Assembly: GCA_028289675.1 (NCBI GenBank) | Contig: JANQOL010000815.1 | Location: forward strand, 1 to 45,713 | DNA from: Pirellulaceae bacterium | GTDB lineage: Bacteria > Planctomycetota > Planctomycetia > Pirellulales > Pirellulaceae | Direction of reading: 5' to 3' | Length of the DNA: 45,713 nucleotides | Part shown: positions 1 through 11,486 of the stretch, in pieces | Layout: the number at the start of each line of letters is the position of its first letter | Position numbering within the stretch: position 1 is the first letter of the stretch | Notes under the pieces: generated by a model | What the model saw: the letters and a program-made list of their open reading frames with translations, nothing else | Database searches by the model: none | Told to the model about the DNA's origin: nothing | Program-made: the position numbers and the translations under genes

Positions 1-631
1 CTTGTTCGGTCACCAAGTCATGGCTGTAGTCGACGCGCTTTGTCGCCCAGCCTCCGGTGAAGCCGCCGTACGCTCGCTCTGCTTTCTGAACCACGTTGCC
101 CAGCGGCGATCGCTGTTCGTTACTCCACAGAAACTCTGGATAATAGTTGTGCGCGTGAACTTGATTGAGGTAGCCATAGAAATAGTCGAACCCCTGGCTG
201 CGCGGTAAGCCGGCGCGTCCTCCAGGCGCCTCGTCACCCAATCCCCACTTGCCACACAGGGCCGTTTGGTATCCGGCCGACGACAACATCTCCGCTACAG
301 TAATGTCTTCGTCGCGCAGTGACTGCTTGGACATGTCGGGACCGCTCGCGTTGCCACGCACGTGTGTGTGGCCCATGTGTCGACCGGTCATCAACACACA
401 TCTTGAGGGAGCGCACACCGTGTTGCCCGCGTAAAAATCGGTAAACCGCATTCCTTCCGCGGCCATCTGATCTAAACGCGGTGTCTTGATCAGCTGCTGT
501 CCATAACATCCCAGATCGCCGTAGCCGAGGTCATCAGCCAAGATAAAAACGATGTTGGGTCGCGGTGCTTCCGCCACACACAAAGCGGGAATCAGGCCGA
601 AGGTGGCCAGCCAAACAAGGAAGATTCTCAT
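1..631 (-). CDS. Sulfatase (arylsulfatase A-like), N-terminal part, cut by window edge
   Basis: This reading frame begins with ATG at 631 and runs leftwards out of the window, so only about 210 residues are visible. It opens with a signal peptide ([12 protein letters not shown]..., cleavage near residue 20), followed by the sulfatase core start [17 protein letters not shown], whose paired Asp residues bind calcium. The sulfatase signature CAPSR (Cys73 to Arg77) fits CxPxR, so Cys73 should be converted to formylglycine by a sulfatase-modifying enzyme. The protein is therefore exported and hydrolyses a sulfate ester; the substrate cannot be read from the visible part. It is divergent from the photolyase at 750, with about 120 bases between them. 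A second, clearly different sulfatase lies at 13033-14424. Confidence 0.9.
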   Translation of the reverse strand, partial: MRIFLVWLATFGLIPALCVAEAPRPNIVFILADDLGYGDLGCYGQQLIKTPRLDQMAAEGMRFTDFYAGNTVCAPSRCVLMTGRHMGHTHVRGNASGPDMSKQSLRDEDITVAEMLSSAGYQTALCGKWGLGDEAPGGRAGLPRSQGFDYFYGYLNQVHAHNYYPEFLWSNEQRSPLGNVVQKAERAYGGFTGGWATKRVDYSHDLVTEQ

Positions 632-749
632 CGTCGTAGGATCACAGAGGGATTTGAAGCTGGAGGAATTCGGCTGGGAGACTGCGGTGAGCTGCTGGGC
701 TAGGCGCGCTAGCTCATCGGCTTGTCTGTCCGCTACCATTTTCTGAGCC

Positions 750-2246
750 ATGATTCTAATCGTATTTCCACATCAACTGTTCGCCAATCATCCGGGACTG
801 GAACTGAATCCCGGGCGGGTTTTGCTGATCGAGGACTCGCTGTTCTTTGGCGACGACAGGTATCCGCTACAGTTTCATAAACAAAAACTGTGGCTTCATC
901 GCGCCAGTATGAAACGGTATGAGGCCTGGCTCAAGAGCCAGGGATTCTCGGTCGAGTACTTCGATTACCGCACCGGTCCAGGGAGCTTGCTGAAGGTCTT
1001 GGAAACCGCCATCGATCGGGAATCGGCCGCGGATCAACAGCTCTATTGCGTCGACCCCACGGACTTCATTCTGGAAAAGCGTCTTCGCGCGGCTTGCCAG
1101 CGATTGGATTTAGCTTGCCAGTTGCTGCCCAATCCAGGGTTTTTGAATCGTCCCGCGGCCAATCAAAAGTATCGGCAAGGAAAAAGTCGCTGGTTTATGG
1201 CCGACTTTTACAAATGGCAGCGCCGGCGTTTGAACTTGCTGATGGAGGAGGATGAGCCCGCTGGCGGTCGATGGAGTTTCGATACCGAAAATCGGAAGAA
1301 GGTTCCTCGCCAATTGCTGTCCGATCTTCCAGCCATCACCAGTCTGCCACGAGACGAAGTTGATATCGATGCGCAGGCATATGTGAACAAACACTATGCC
1401 GACCACCCGGGCCACCTGGATCAGCTGATCTATCCAACGTCTTTCGCTAGTGCACAAGATTGGTTAAAGAACTTTTTGCACGAGCGTTTCGAAAATTTTG
1501 GCGCCTATGAAGACGCCATTGAAGAGGGCGAGTCCTGGCTGTGGCATAGCGTGTTGACGCCGGCGTTGAACATCGGTCTTCTGACTCCGGATGAAGTCGT
1601 CGAGCAGACGATGGCACACGCCGAGAAACACGATGTTCCTATTAGTTCGCTAGAGGGCTTTTTGAGACAAGTCGTTGGTTGGCGAGAGTTCATGCGCGCG
1701 ACGTACGAGGATCTCGGAGTCCAGATGCGGACGACCAATCACTGGCAACATCAACGACCTCTGCCTTCTTGTTTTTACGATGCCACCACGGGCATTGATC
1801 CGATCGACGATACCATTCGCCGACTGCAGGCGACCGGGTATTGCCACCACATCGAACGGCTGATGGTCTTGGGTGGATTCATGTTTTTGTGCGAGATTGA
1901 TCCCGATGACATCTACGGCTGGTTCATGGAGATGTTTGTAGATAGTTACGACTGGGTTATGGTTCCCAACGTCTATGCCATGAGCCAGAACGCCGATGGC
2001 GGGTTAATTACTACCAAACCGTATTTTTCCGGATCCGCGTACGTGCGAAAGATGAGTCACTATCGCACCGGTCCGTGGTGCCGGATTTGGGATGGCCTCT
2101 ATTGGCGCTGGATCTGGAACCACGTTGATCTACTCAGCAAGAACCCTCGCTGGTCGATGATGTGCAGTGCGGTCAAGAAGATGGACCCCGAAAAACGCGA
2201 AGGTCATCTTCAAGTGGCGGAGGAATTTTTGGCACGCCTAGCTTAA
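750..2246 (+). CDS. Cryptochrome/photolyase-family protein (deoxyribodipyrimidine photolyase-related)
   Basis: A 498-residue flavoprotein of the photolyase-related group (PhrB/FeS-BCP-like, formerly DUF523-type photolyase-like). The N-terminal half has the Rossmann-type photolyase domain ([14 protein letters not shown], then [11 protein letters not shown]). The C-terminal helical FAD domain is recognised from [31 protein letters not shown] and the conserved AMSQNADGG block. Family members repair (6-4) photoproducts or sense blue light using FAD and often a 4Fe-4S cluster. Here only Cys381 and Cys444 of the four cluster cysteines are apparent: the segment after MSHY (435-438) reads [14 protein letters not shown], without the usual CxxC. 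The cluster may be lost. The ATG at 750 is the only sensible start. It stands alone, upstream of the damage-tolerance cassette at 3362-8881. Confidence 0.87.
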   Translation: MILIVFPHQLFANHPGLELNPGRVLLIEDSLFFGDDRYPLQFHKQKLWLHRASMKRYEAWLKSQGFSVEYFDYRTGPGSLLKVLETAIDRESAADQQLYCVDPTDFILEKRLRAACQRLDLACQLLPNPGFLNRPAANQKYRQGKSRWFMADFYKWQRRRLNLLMEEDEPAGGRWSFDTENRKKVPRQLLSDLPAITSLPRDEVDIDAQAYVNKHYADHPGHLDQLIYPTSFASAQDWLKNFLHERFENFGAYEDAIEEGESWLWHSVLTPALNIGLLTPDEVVEQTMAHAEKHDVPISSLEGFLRQVVGWREFMRATYEDLGVQMRTTNHWQHQRPLPSCFYDATTGIDPIDDTIRRLQATGYCHHIERLMVLGGFMFLCEIDPDDIYGWFMEMFVDSYDWVMVPNVYAMSQNADGGLITTKPYFSGSAYVRKMSHYRTGPWCRIWDGLYWRWIWNHVDLLSKNPRWSMMCSAVKKMDPEKREGHLQVAEEFLARLA

Positions 2247-2304
2247 GCCTTGCCACAATTGAGGGTTAGGGTGCCGAAATAAGGCGTTTGGATGCTAGCC
2301 GGTG

Positions 2305-2530
2305 CTAGGCACTATCTCGTCAATGGTTAGCAGTAAGGTAGCCCGGATATTGCACGCCAGTTCACGAGTTACAGCGCAAGTACAGACGATCACGTGTGTT
2401 AGGACAATCTGTAAGAATGACGGTGCGCAAATCAGCCGCCACGCGATAGCGTGCGGTTCCCCCACGTCTTGCGGGAACCGCGTGCTATCGCACTGCGGCT
2501 AATGCAGTATCCTGGCTATCTGCCGGTGTG
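2305..2530 (+). repeat. Intergenic repeat copy 1 with REP-like hairpin
   Basis: This intergenic segment (2247-2711 carries no convincing gene) is a diverged copy of sequence also present at 29542-29775 and, shortened, at 31525-31612. Common blocks are the ctaggcact start, gttcacga-ttac, gcaagtacagacga, the AGCCGCCACGCGATAGCGTG block and the closing aatgcag. At 2434-2500 it forms a long inverted repeat: the left arm (2434-2461) and right arm (2473-2500) pair over about 28 bases with few mismatches and a loop of about 11. Short reading frames across the copies share an SRHAIACGS string, but this simply reflects the DNA repeat. The structure could act as a bidirectional terminator or be a non-autonomous palindromic element. 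Confidence 0.75.
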
Positions 2531-2711
2531 CCGACGATAACCGCGGCTAGCGTCTGCAGCTCGCAGGTAGGAAGACTCAATCGTCGAAGTCACCATTTGC
2601 GAGGCGGCTGATGGATGTCAGGCGGTGCTGATGGCAGCTAAAGTGGACAGTCGCTATACTGGCCGATCAGCCAGCTTTCCCGTACGCCTTGCCATTCAAG
2701 AGATGCACGTC

Positions 2712-3236
2712 ATGACGAAAACGAATCGGCGAGACCTGCTCCAACTCGGGTCGGCTTCGCTGGCGTTCCCGCTGTTGGCCATTTTGGATTTTGGCTGCGC
2801 GTCGAACCAAGACGAAACAACAACTAGCACCGAACCTGCAACCGAGGACTCGTCCACCGAGAGCCGAAAAGAGACCGATTCTGGAACTGCAATGAAGATT
2901 CAATATTTGGAAATAGTGAGCCCGGATGTAGACGCGCTTTGCAAATCGTATGAGCAACTGCATGGTGTGGCGTTTGAAGATCCAGACGCAAGCTTGGGCA
3001 ATGCGCGTACGGCCAAACTTCCCACTGGCGGCTTGCTTGGTATTCGTGCTCCGCTTCGAGATGACGAGGAGCCGGTCGTTCGCCCGTATTTTCTAGTCGA
3101 AGATATTGATGCTGCTGTTGCCAAGGCGGCGGATTCGGGCGCCGAGATCGCCGTACCACCGATGGAGCTCCCCGGACATGGAAAGTGTGCCATCTTCCTA
3201 CAAGGTGGTGCCGAACATGGGCTGTGGCAGCTCTAG
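2712..3236 (+). CDS. Secreted VOC-fold (glyoxalase/bleomycin-resistance superfamily) protein
   Basis: Starting at ATG 2712 the product has 174 residues. The leader MTKTNRRDLLQLGSASL has a twin-arginine-like NRRDLL motif and a hydrophobic stretch ending at Cys29 (LDFGC). This looks like a Tat signal with an imperfect lipobox, so the protein may be an anchored periplasmic lipoprotein. A Thr/Ser/Glu-rich linker (about residues 32-58) leads to a single VOC domain (MKIQYLEIVSPDVDALCKSYEQ ... VRPYFLVEDIDAAVAKAADSGAEI ... GHGKCAIFLQGGAEHGLWQL). One VOC half with the usual Glu/His edge motifs is seen; a dimer would be needed for a full metal site. The longer frame from 2625 is less likely because the signal would then be internal. 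The substrate is unknown. Confidence 0.8.
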   Translation: MTKTNRRDLLQLGSASLAFPLLAILDFGCASNQDETTTSTEPATEDSSTESRKETDSGTAMKIQYLEIVSPDVDALCKSYEQLHGVAFEDPDASLGNARTAKLPTGGLLGIRAPLRDDEEPVVRPYFLVEDIDAAVAKAADSGAEIAVPPMELPGHGKCAIFLQGGAEHGLWQL

Positions 3237-3361
3237 GTTGGCGGTAAGAAGTGTGACAGTGTGACCAAAGGTGTCATCCAGGATGGATAGGTTGTTTCCT
3301 GTTGCAGACCAGGTAGCGCTTATACCAACTCAAAACCGGACACCAGACACTCAGATTGTCC

Positions 3362-4069
3362 ATGCCGCCGAACATCGCAGAACTTCGCAAGCTCGTGCTG
3401 CCCAAGGCTGATAAGCCTCTACACTCGACCGTTTCCAGCGGTTGTGCGGGCATTGATGCGCTGCTGCCTGATCGCGGATTCTCGCGTGGATCGTTAACTG
3501 AGTGGTTTAGCAGTCGGCCCGGAAGTGGTACGACGATCTTGGCAATGCAAGCCGCTTATCAAAGTTGTGAACAGGGTGGGACTGTCGTTGTCGTGGATTG
3601 GAACCAATGTTTCTACCCACCGGCAGTTGCAGCTTGCCAGCTGGATGTTTCAAACATTGTCGTGGTACAGGTTACTCAAGAAGCAGACGAATTGTGGGCC
3701 GTAGATCAAGCGCTACGCTGCCAAGACGTCGCAGCTGTGGTGGCTTGGCCACGGCGTATCGATGACCGCATGTTCCGCCGTTGGCAACTGGCGGCCGAAC
3801 ACAGCGGAGTCATGGGGTTGTTTGTGCGTCCTGTGGCTGCGTTGCCAGAACGTTCTTGGGCCCAAACACGTTTATTGGTAACTCCACAAAGGGCACGTTC
3901 TGGCTGGCATTTGTCCGTCGAACTATTGCGTTGCAGTCGAAGCTCCGAACGTCGAGTCGCCCAGCTGGAAATCCATGACTTAACAGGAGAAATTCGTGAA
4001 GCGCATCCTCGCCATTTGGCTGCCCAATTGGCCCATCCAACGCGTCCTGCACGCAAAGCCCGAGCTTAA
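3362..4069 (+). CDS. imuA: ImuA, RecA-like component of the mutagenic translesion complex
   Basis: A protein of about 235 residues with a RecA/SulA-like fold. CAGIDALLPDRGFSRGSLTEW is followed by a shortened phosphate-binding loop (RPGSGTTILAMQ) and GGTVVVVDWNQCFYPPA. ImuA helps ImuB and DnaE2 perform error-prone synthesis past DNA lesions, and in characterised bacteria it is part of the SOS response. The first ATG is at 3362; a TTG two codons upstream is also in frame. The 3' end overlaps imuB by 74 bases, and the order imuA-imuB-dnaE2 is diagnostic. I could not find a LexA-type palindrome in the 125 bases upstream, so regulation is not shown. Assignment relies on context plus the recA-like core. 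Confidence 0.88.
   Translation: MPPNIAELRKLVLPKADKPLHSTVSSGCAGIDALLPDRGFSRGSLTEWFSSRPGSGTTILAMQAAYQSCEQGGTVVVVDWNQCFYPPAVAACQLDVSNIVVVQVTQEADELWAVDQALRCQDVAAVVAWPRRIDDRMFRRWQLAAEHSGVMGLFVRPVAALPERSWAQTRLLVTPQRARSGWHLSVELLRCSRSSERRVAQLEIHDLTGEIREAHPRHLAAQLAHPTRPARKARA
3985..3990 (+). promoter_or_regulatory. Ribosome-binding site supporting the imuB GTG start
   Basis: AGGAGA lies inside the 3' end of imuA, five bases before the GTG at 3996. It fixes the imuB start and implies translational coupling of the two overlapping genes. Confidence 0.6.
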
Positions 4070-5549
4070 CGGCCAAGCTTTGGCCGTTTGTAAAACGGCA
4101 CATCGCGGTCGAAGTGTTTTTGCGTGTTCACAAGCCGCCTGGAAAATGGGTACTCGCGCCGGCATGACGCTGGCGGAAGCCGGAGCCTTGGTTGGCAGGA
4201 GTCGCCTCCGTTTACAAGTAGAAGATTTCGACGGATTCGAAGACCAACGCGTCTTGGAAGAGTTGGCGTCCAGTTGCCATCGGTTTGCGCCCACGATCGG
4301 TTTAGAAGAAGCGAGTTATCCTGAAACTTTGTTGCTGGATATCACTGGCGTCACCCATCTTTTTGATGGTGAATCGAGCATGTGTTGCCAGGTCGTTAGC
4401 CATTTCCAAAAACAAAACTTAGTCGCACGTCTAGGCGTGGGAAAGACTGTGGGGGCAGCCTGGGCTCTGGCACACAACTGGAATACACAGACGGCAGAGG
4501 GGGACCAGTCAATCGAATTCATCTCGTCCGGAGCATGTTCCGATCGAGACGTGGATATCAACGTACTGCCTCTCCGGTGTTTGCGCCTATCAGAAAAATG
4601 CACCGGCACCTTACAGCGATTAGGGCTGCGCAACATTGGTGACCTTCTGCCGTTGCCCCGTGCGGATCTCCAGTCGCGTTTTGGCAGCCAGCTTCTAGTT
4701 CGCTTGGATCAGGCATTGGGAACGCAAACTGAACTCATTCAGCCAATTCAGCCCCCACCCAAGTTCTTGCTGCGAGAGACGCTGGAATTTCCAATTGGCA
4801 ATCACCAGATGATCGCACTGATCTTGGAACGCTTGCTTCAAAAAATGTGCCAACGATTAACCAAACATGCTAGAGGAGCATTGCAGTTGCAGTTCCGTAT
4901 TGACTGCCAAGATGCTGAACCCATCGTTTTGGAGGTGGGGTGTTTTCGGCCTAGCACAGACCCAGAACATTTGCAGATGTTGTTCGAAACACCTCTCGAA
5001 AAAATGCGGCTCCCGGCAGACGCTATTGAAATATCGCTGGAAGTCTCCAGGTCAGATCACTTGCAACTCCGGCAGCACAAGTTGTTTGATACCGACTCCA
5101 CGCGGATGTCTCCACATGTGGCCGCACTCATTGATCGAATGGCGGGGCGTCTGGGCCGTAAGGCAGTCGTGCATGCGGCCTTGCGGAGCAATCCTTTACC
5201 CGAAAATGCATTTCAATACCAACCACTCGTGGGAGGCGCTAAGCCTCGTCGCGCGTCTCAAGCTACTGCACCAGCCACGGTTTTGGATCGCCCGTTTCAT
5301 GTCCTCGATGAACCAGTGGTCCTCGGCAAATGCGAATTGTTCGATGACACCTTGCACGCCTTTGAATACCAAGGTCGTCGTCATCACGTTTCGAGACGTT
5401 GGGGGCCCGAACGCCTCGAAACAGAGTGGTGGCAAAACCGTGGAGTTCGTCGAGATTACTATCGCGTTGAGACAGCCACGGGCACACGATTCTGGCTGTT
5501 CCAAGATCGGCGAACTAGGCGCTGGTTCCTGCACGGCATTTTTGCTTAG
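3996..5549 (+). CDS. imuB: ImuB, Y-family polymerase-like protein of the mutasome
   Basis: A 517-residue protein with the DinB/UmuC fold. The opening KRILAIWLPNWPIQRVL replaces the usual polymerase motif FxxxDxDxFFA, and LLLDITGVTHLF stands where active polymerases have SxDE. The catalytic acidic residues are therefore incomplete, as is typical of ImuB, which acts as a scaffold binding the sliding clamp, ImuA and DnaE2. A helix-hairpin-helix region is visible at LQRLGLRNIGDLLPLPRADL. The C-terminus shows the ImuB tail (LDRPFHVLDEPVVL ... RRWGPERLETEWW ... RRDYYRVET ... RRWFLHGIFA). The GTG start has a ribosome site at 3985. dnaE2 begins about 50 to 90 bases downstream, so the three genes probably form one transcript. 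Confidence 0.92.
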   Translation: MKRILAIWLPNWPIQRVLHAKPELNGQALAVCKTAHRGRSVFACSQAAWKMGTRAGMTLAEAGALVGRSRLRLQVEDFDGFEDQRVLEELASSCHRFAPTIGLEEASYPETLLLDITGVTHLFDGESSMCCQVVSHFQKQNLVARLGVGKTVGAAWALAHNWNTQTAEGDQSIEFISSGACSDRDVDINVLPLRCLRLSEKCTGTLQRLGLRNIGDLLPLPRADLQSRFGSQLLVRLDQALGTQTELIQPIQPPPKFLLRETLEFPIGNHQMIALILERLLQKMCQRLTKHARGALQLQFRIDCQDAEPIVLEVGCFRPSTDPEHLQMLFETPLEKMRLPADAIEISLEVSRSDHLQLRQHKLFDTDSTRMSPHVAALIDRMAGRLGRKAVVHAALRSNPLPENAFQYQPLVGGAKPRRASQATAPATVLDRPFHVLDEPVVLGKCELFDDTLHAFEYQGRRHHVSRRWGPERLETEWWQNRGVRRDYYRVETATGTRFWLFQDRRTRRWFLHGIFA

Positions 5550-5596
5550 CGCGACGTCATCTTAATAACACGCTTCTTGATGCACGAATCTTTCGT

Positions 5597-8881
<3,285 letters not shown>

Positions 8882-8999
8882 TTCCCGCCAATCGCACTTT
8901 GCTGTCCGATGCTTCAAAGTGCTACGTCGACTTCACGATGGCCTCTTGCCTTCCACATCACACAGGCAACCGCGGAGAGACGAGTATGTGGATGAGGCA

Positions 9000-10172
9000 T
9001 CATTGGCCGACCCTCTTCGGGTCTCTTTTGCCTGGCAGCACTGCTGGAAACTTCGTGGGATCCTCGCCGGCATGCAGCCGCATGATGAGCTCCGTCATTG
9101 GATCACCGATCATGCCGACGTTTGCGTTGATCTGGCCATGATCTAGGTCGACCGTATCAATGGCCCGCGCGGGTGCTCCTGCAGCGACAAGTGCCTTGGA
9201 AAACGCGGGTCCAATCTCGTGCAGAAGCATGCGTTCGCCACCAAAAAATAGCAGCGTCGGAGGAATCGCCTTGCCCGGACCAATGTTTTGCATCGGCGAC
9301 GCGTCGATCCAGTTCTTGGGATCTCTGCCGAAGGCGTTCTGGTAAAGCTGAGTCATTCCACGACCGTCGATCGATTTCAAGTAGCCCGGAATATCGAGCG
9401 CCGCTGTATCCAGCAGTACATTCGTCTTGATGACGGACAGTTCTTTGTCATATGCGGCCAGGAATCGTTCGTTGGTGCCAACGATGCCCGCCAAGTGGGC
9501 ACCTGCCGAGTGTCCCATCAAGTGGATTCGATTCGGATCGCCGCCATGTTCACTGACATTGTCATGCAGAAATGCGATCGCACGCGCACAGTCTTCGGCG
9601 TGAGTCGGGTGTTGGACTCCATCGGAACCAGCCGCTTCTGGGGAGAGTCGATAGTTAATCGATGCAAAAACGTAACCTTCACCCACGAAGTGTCGCATCT
9701 TCGCGCCTACAACCGTCGCGCTGGCCTTGTCCCCTCGTCGCCAGCCACCACCATGAATCATGATGAGTACGGGACGCCCGGCTTTTGGCGCTTCGCCACT
9801 TGGCACGTAGAGATCAAGACTTAGCAGGTTGGGATCAACGCCTGCGACGCTGTGGTAGGGGATATCGCGGATGACTCGATGCTTTGGCAACTTCGGCAAC
9901 ACCAACTGCTCATCGTTTTGTCCCGCGCCGCGCGCGGGACGTAGGTCACCAAGGCGGTCCAGCTCCGATTTTTGAAGCTTGCCGTCGTCGTTTCGATCGA
10001 GTCTTGGCAGCAGTCGGGTAAACCACTTTGCGTTTCGCGTCTCTTCCGCCGTCACGACACCGTCGGAGTTGCGGTCGAGCCGATCGAAGCGTTCGGCATA
10101 GTCCTGGGCGAAGACAACTCCGGCAGTCGACCAAAAAGCTAACAGAATTGTGGTACAAGTTCTCGACTTCAT
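9000..10172 (-). CDS. Secreted EF-hand alpha/beta hydrolase (esterase/carboxylesterase-like)
   Basis: 390 residues from ATG 10172; earlier in-frame starts would add an unlikely 44-residue extension before the signal peptide (MKSRTCTTILLAFWSTAGVVFAQ). Two EF-hand calcium loops follow (DRNSDGVVTAEE and DRNDDGKLQKSE, about residues 31-67). The hydrolase domain contains the oxyanion motif HGGGW, the nucleophile elbow GHSAGAH and the catalytic His in DLDHGQIN, as in the BD-FAE/carboxylesterase group. The combination of EF-hands and esterase is common in planctomycetes. It is exported and probably removes acyl groups from polymers or small esters; the actual substrate is unknown. It is convergent with dnaE2 and leads to no obvious operon partner. 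Confidence 0.88.
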   Translation of the reverse strand: MKSRTCTTILLAFWSTAGVVFAQDYAERFDRLDRNSDGVVTAEETRNAKWFTRLLPRLDRNDDGKLQKSELDRLGDLRPARGAGQNDEQLVLPKLPKHRVIRDIPYHSVAGVDPNLLSLDLYVPSGEAPKAGRPVLIMIHGGGWRRGDKASATVVGAKMRHFVGEGYVFASINYRLSPEAAGSDGVQHPTHAEDCARAIAFLHDNVSEHGGDPNRIHLMGHSAGAHLAGIVGTNERFLAAYDKELSVIKTNVLLDTAALDIPGYLKSIDGRGMTQLYQNAFGRDPKNWIDASPMQNIGPGKAIPPTLLFFGGERMLLHEIGPAFSKALVAAGAPARAIDTVDLDHGQINANVGMIGDPMTELIMRLHAGEDPTKFPAVLPGKRDPKRVGQ

Positions 10173-10343
10173 CGCGCGGCTCCCGTGGTTAGCAATTTGG
10201 CTTGATAGATCAATCCTCAACCGGAAACTTCGAGGACTGGAAACTCGCAGTAGCAGCGGCCCAAAAGCGGTCACCGCCTGCCACATGCAACTCCATCCCA
10301 GCAATCGCGCTATTTTGTCGATCCGGCGATGTTACAGCAAAGG

Positions 10344-10934
10344 TTATTCAGGAATGGCGTCGGCGTCGTCGACGATCACCGCCACTAAATCGGCCAGCTC
10401 GCGAAGACTGGATCGTTGAACATCAGTTGCAGAAATCGTACCACCCTTGCCATCGGGCAGCTCCCGAGTGGCGGTCGTATTTTCGACGACGCTGACTGCG
10501 TAGCCACGATCGAATCCGCCGCGCGCGGTGGAGCTGACGCACATGTGGCTCATGAACCCGGCCAGGACCAAGTTCTTGCATCCAGCCGATTTGAGTTGGT
10601 CGTCAAGATCCGTGGAAGCGAATGAACTGGGAAAATTTTTGACGATGACCGATTCGGATTCCAACGGCGCGACGACGTCGGCAATCTGTCCGTTGGTTGC
10701 GGTGATGTCATAGGGAGATCCCTCGCCAGCGTCATGCTGAATATGAAAGATCGGAACTCCCGCCTTTCTCGCCCTCTGGAGCAGTTCGCGGGCATGTGTA
10801 AGAGCCTCTTCGACGCCGTCGAGCTGCATAACTCCTTCGCGATAAGTATTCTGGCAATCAATTATGATCAGCGCTGATTCACTCAATGGCGCTGGGGTGT
10901 TCGGGAGGCCAGCAATCTCTCGAATCGTTGGCAT
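10344..10934 (-). CDS. Isochorismatase-family cysteine hydrolase
   Basis: A 196-residue cytoplasmic enzyme with the complete catalytic triad of the family: Asp26 in ALIIIDCQNTY, Lys99 in VIVKNFPSSF and Cys132 in FMSHMCVSSTARG. Length and motif spacing are normal for isochorismatase-like amidohydrolases (nicotinamidase, N-carbamoylsarcosine amidase and similar), but the substrate cannot be fixed from sequence. The ATG at 10934 is supported by an AGGAGA ribosome site reading from 10945 to 10940 on this strand. The gene stands alone: 171 bases separate it from the hydrolase downstream, which has its own start. Confidence 0.9.
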   Translation of the reverse strand: MPTIREIAGLPNTPAPLSESALIIIDCQNTYREGVMQLDGVEEALTHARELLQRARKAGVPIFHIQHDAGEGSPYDITATNGQIADVVAPLESESVIVKNFPSSFASTDLDDQLKSAGCKNLVLAGFMSHMCVSSTARGGFDRGYAVSVVENTTATRELPDGKGGTISATDVQRSSLRELADLVAVIVDDADAIPE

Positions 10935-11486
10935 GGGTGTCTCCTAATTCAGATTCGGTCTCGTGGACATTAACCAGGATTTTGGCTCCTAGAACCAAGT
11001 GCATCACAGAAGCGGGAGCCGTGTTCGAATGCCCAAAGTTACCGGCGTGTTTCCTTAGGATGCGAGCTCCTGCCCGACTCGATCTTACAGAAAATCGGGC
11101 ACGAGTGCCCAACCTAAAGATCAACCGAATCAACTATTTCATCCAGCGACGACTGAATGAACATGATCTTCCACCTTCGTTGTTTGCCGAGCACAGGTTC
11201 GACGGAGGTTATTCTGAGTCGGCAGCACTCTCCCGACCTATCGATGGTGACCGAGTGTATCTCCGATCCGATATGTAATTCTACGCAATCGGGAAAGGGT
11301 TGGATTTCGTATGTGGCTTGCATATCGAATGCAAATCTTGCAGTGCCGTCTGAAAAATCGCCACTTGTTCCTTAAGATAGGCAGTTCGTTTTTCTCGTCG
11401 GCATCAAAGCCTTCGCGCAACTTGCTTGACGATGATGAATTTGCTCGCCGCGATCAACGCGTACTAATTCTTGGGGCACTAGAAAC
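10935..11486. other. Intergenic stretch with one possible small gene
   Basis: No recognisable gene fills this 550-base gap between the isochorismatase-like gene and the glycosidase gene, which are divergent. The promoters of both must lie here, but no clear -35/-10 pair stands out. A small perfect palindrome (GGGCAC-GA-GTGCCC) lies at about 11097-11110. A 69-codon minus-strand frame is listed separately with low confidence. Confidence 0.5.
11114..11323 (-). CDS. Possible small hypothetical protein
   Basis: A 69-codon frame whose product (beginning MQATYEIQPFPDCVELHIG) has a protein-like amphipathic pattern and balanced composition, unlike the Arg/Ser-rich shadow frames around it. No ribosome site is visible before the ATG, and I do not recognise the family. 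It would be transcribed divergently from the DUF4038 glycosidase. It may equally be a chance frame; a conserved homologue in related genomes would decide. Confidence 0.25.
   Translation of the reverse strand: MQATYEIQPFPDCVELHIGSEIHSVTIDRSGECCRLRITSVEPVLGKQRRWKIMFIQSSLDEIVDSVDL

Noticed and set aside
2302..2502. A small conserved protein family suggested by the shared SRHAIACGS string
   Set aside because: The shared string comes from the DNA hairpin repeat; frames have no ribosome sites and do not conserve start or stop.
10886..11278. 130-codon plus-strand frame between the isochorismatase and glycosidase genes
   Set aside because: No ribosome site, no recognisable domain, and it begins inside the isochorismatase gene on the opposite strand.
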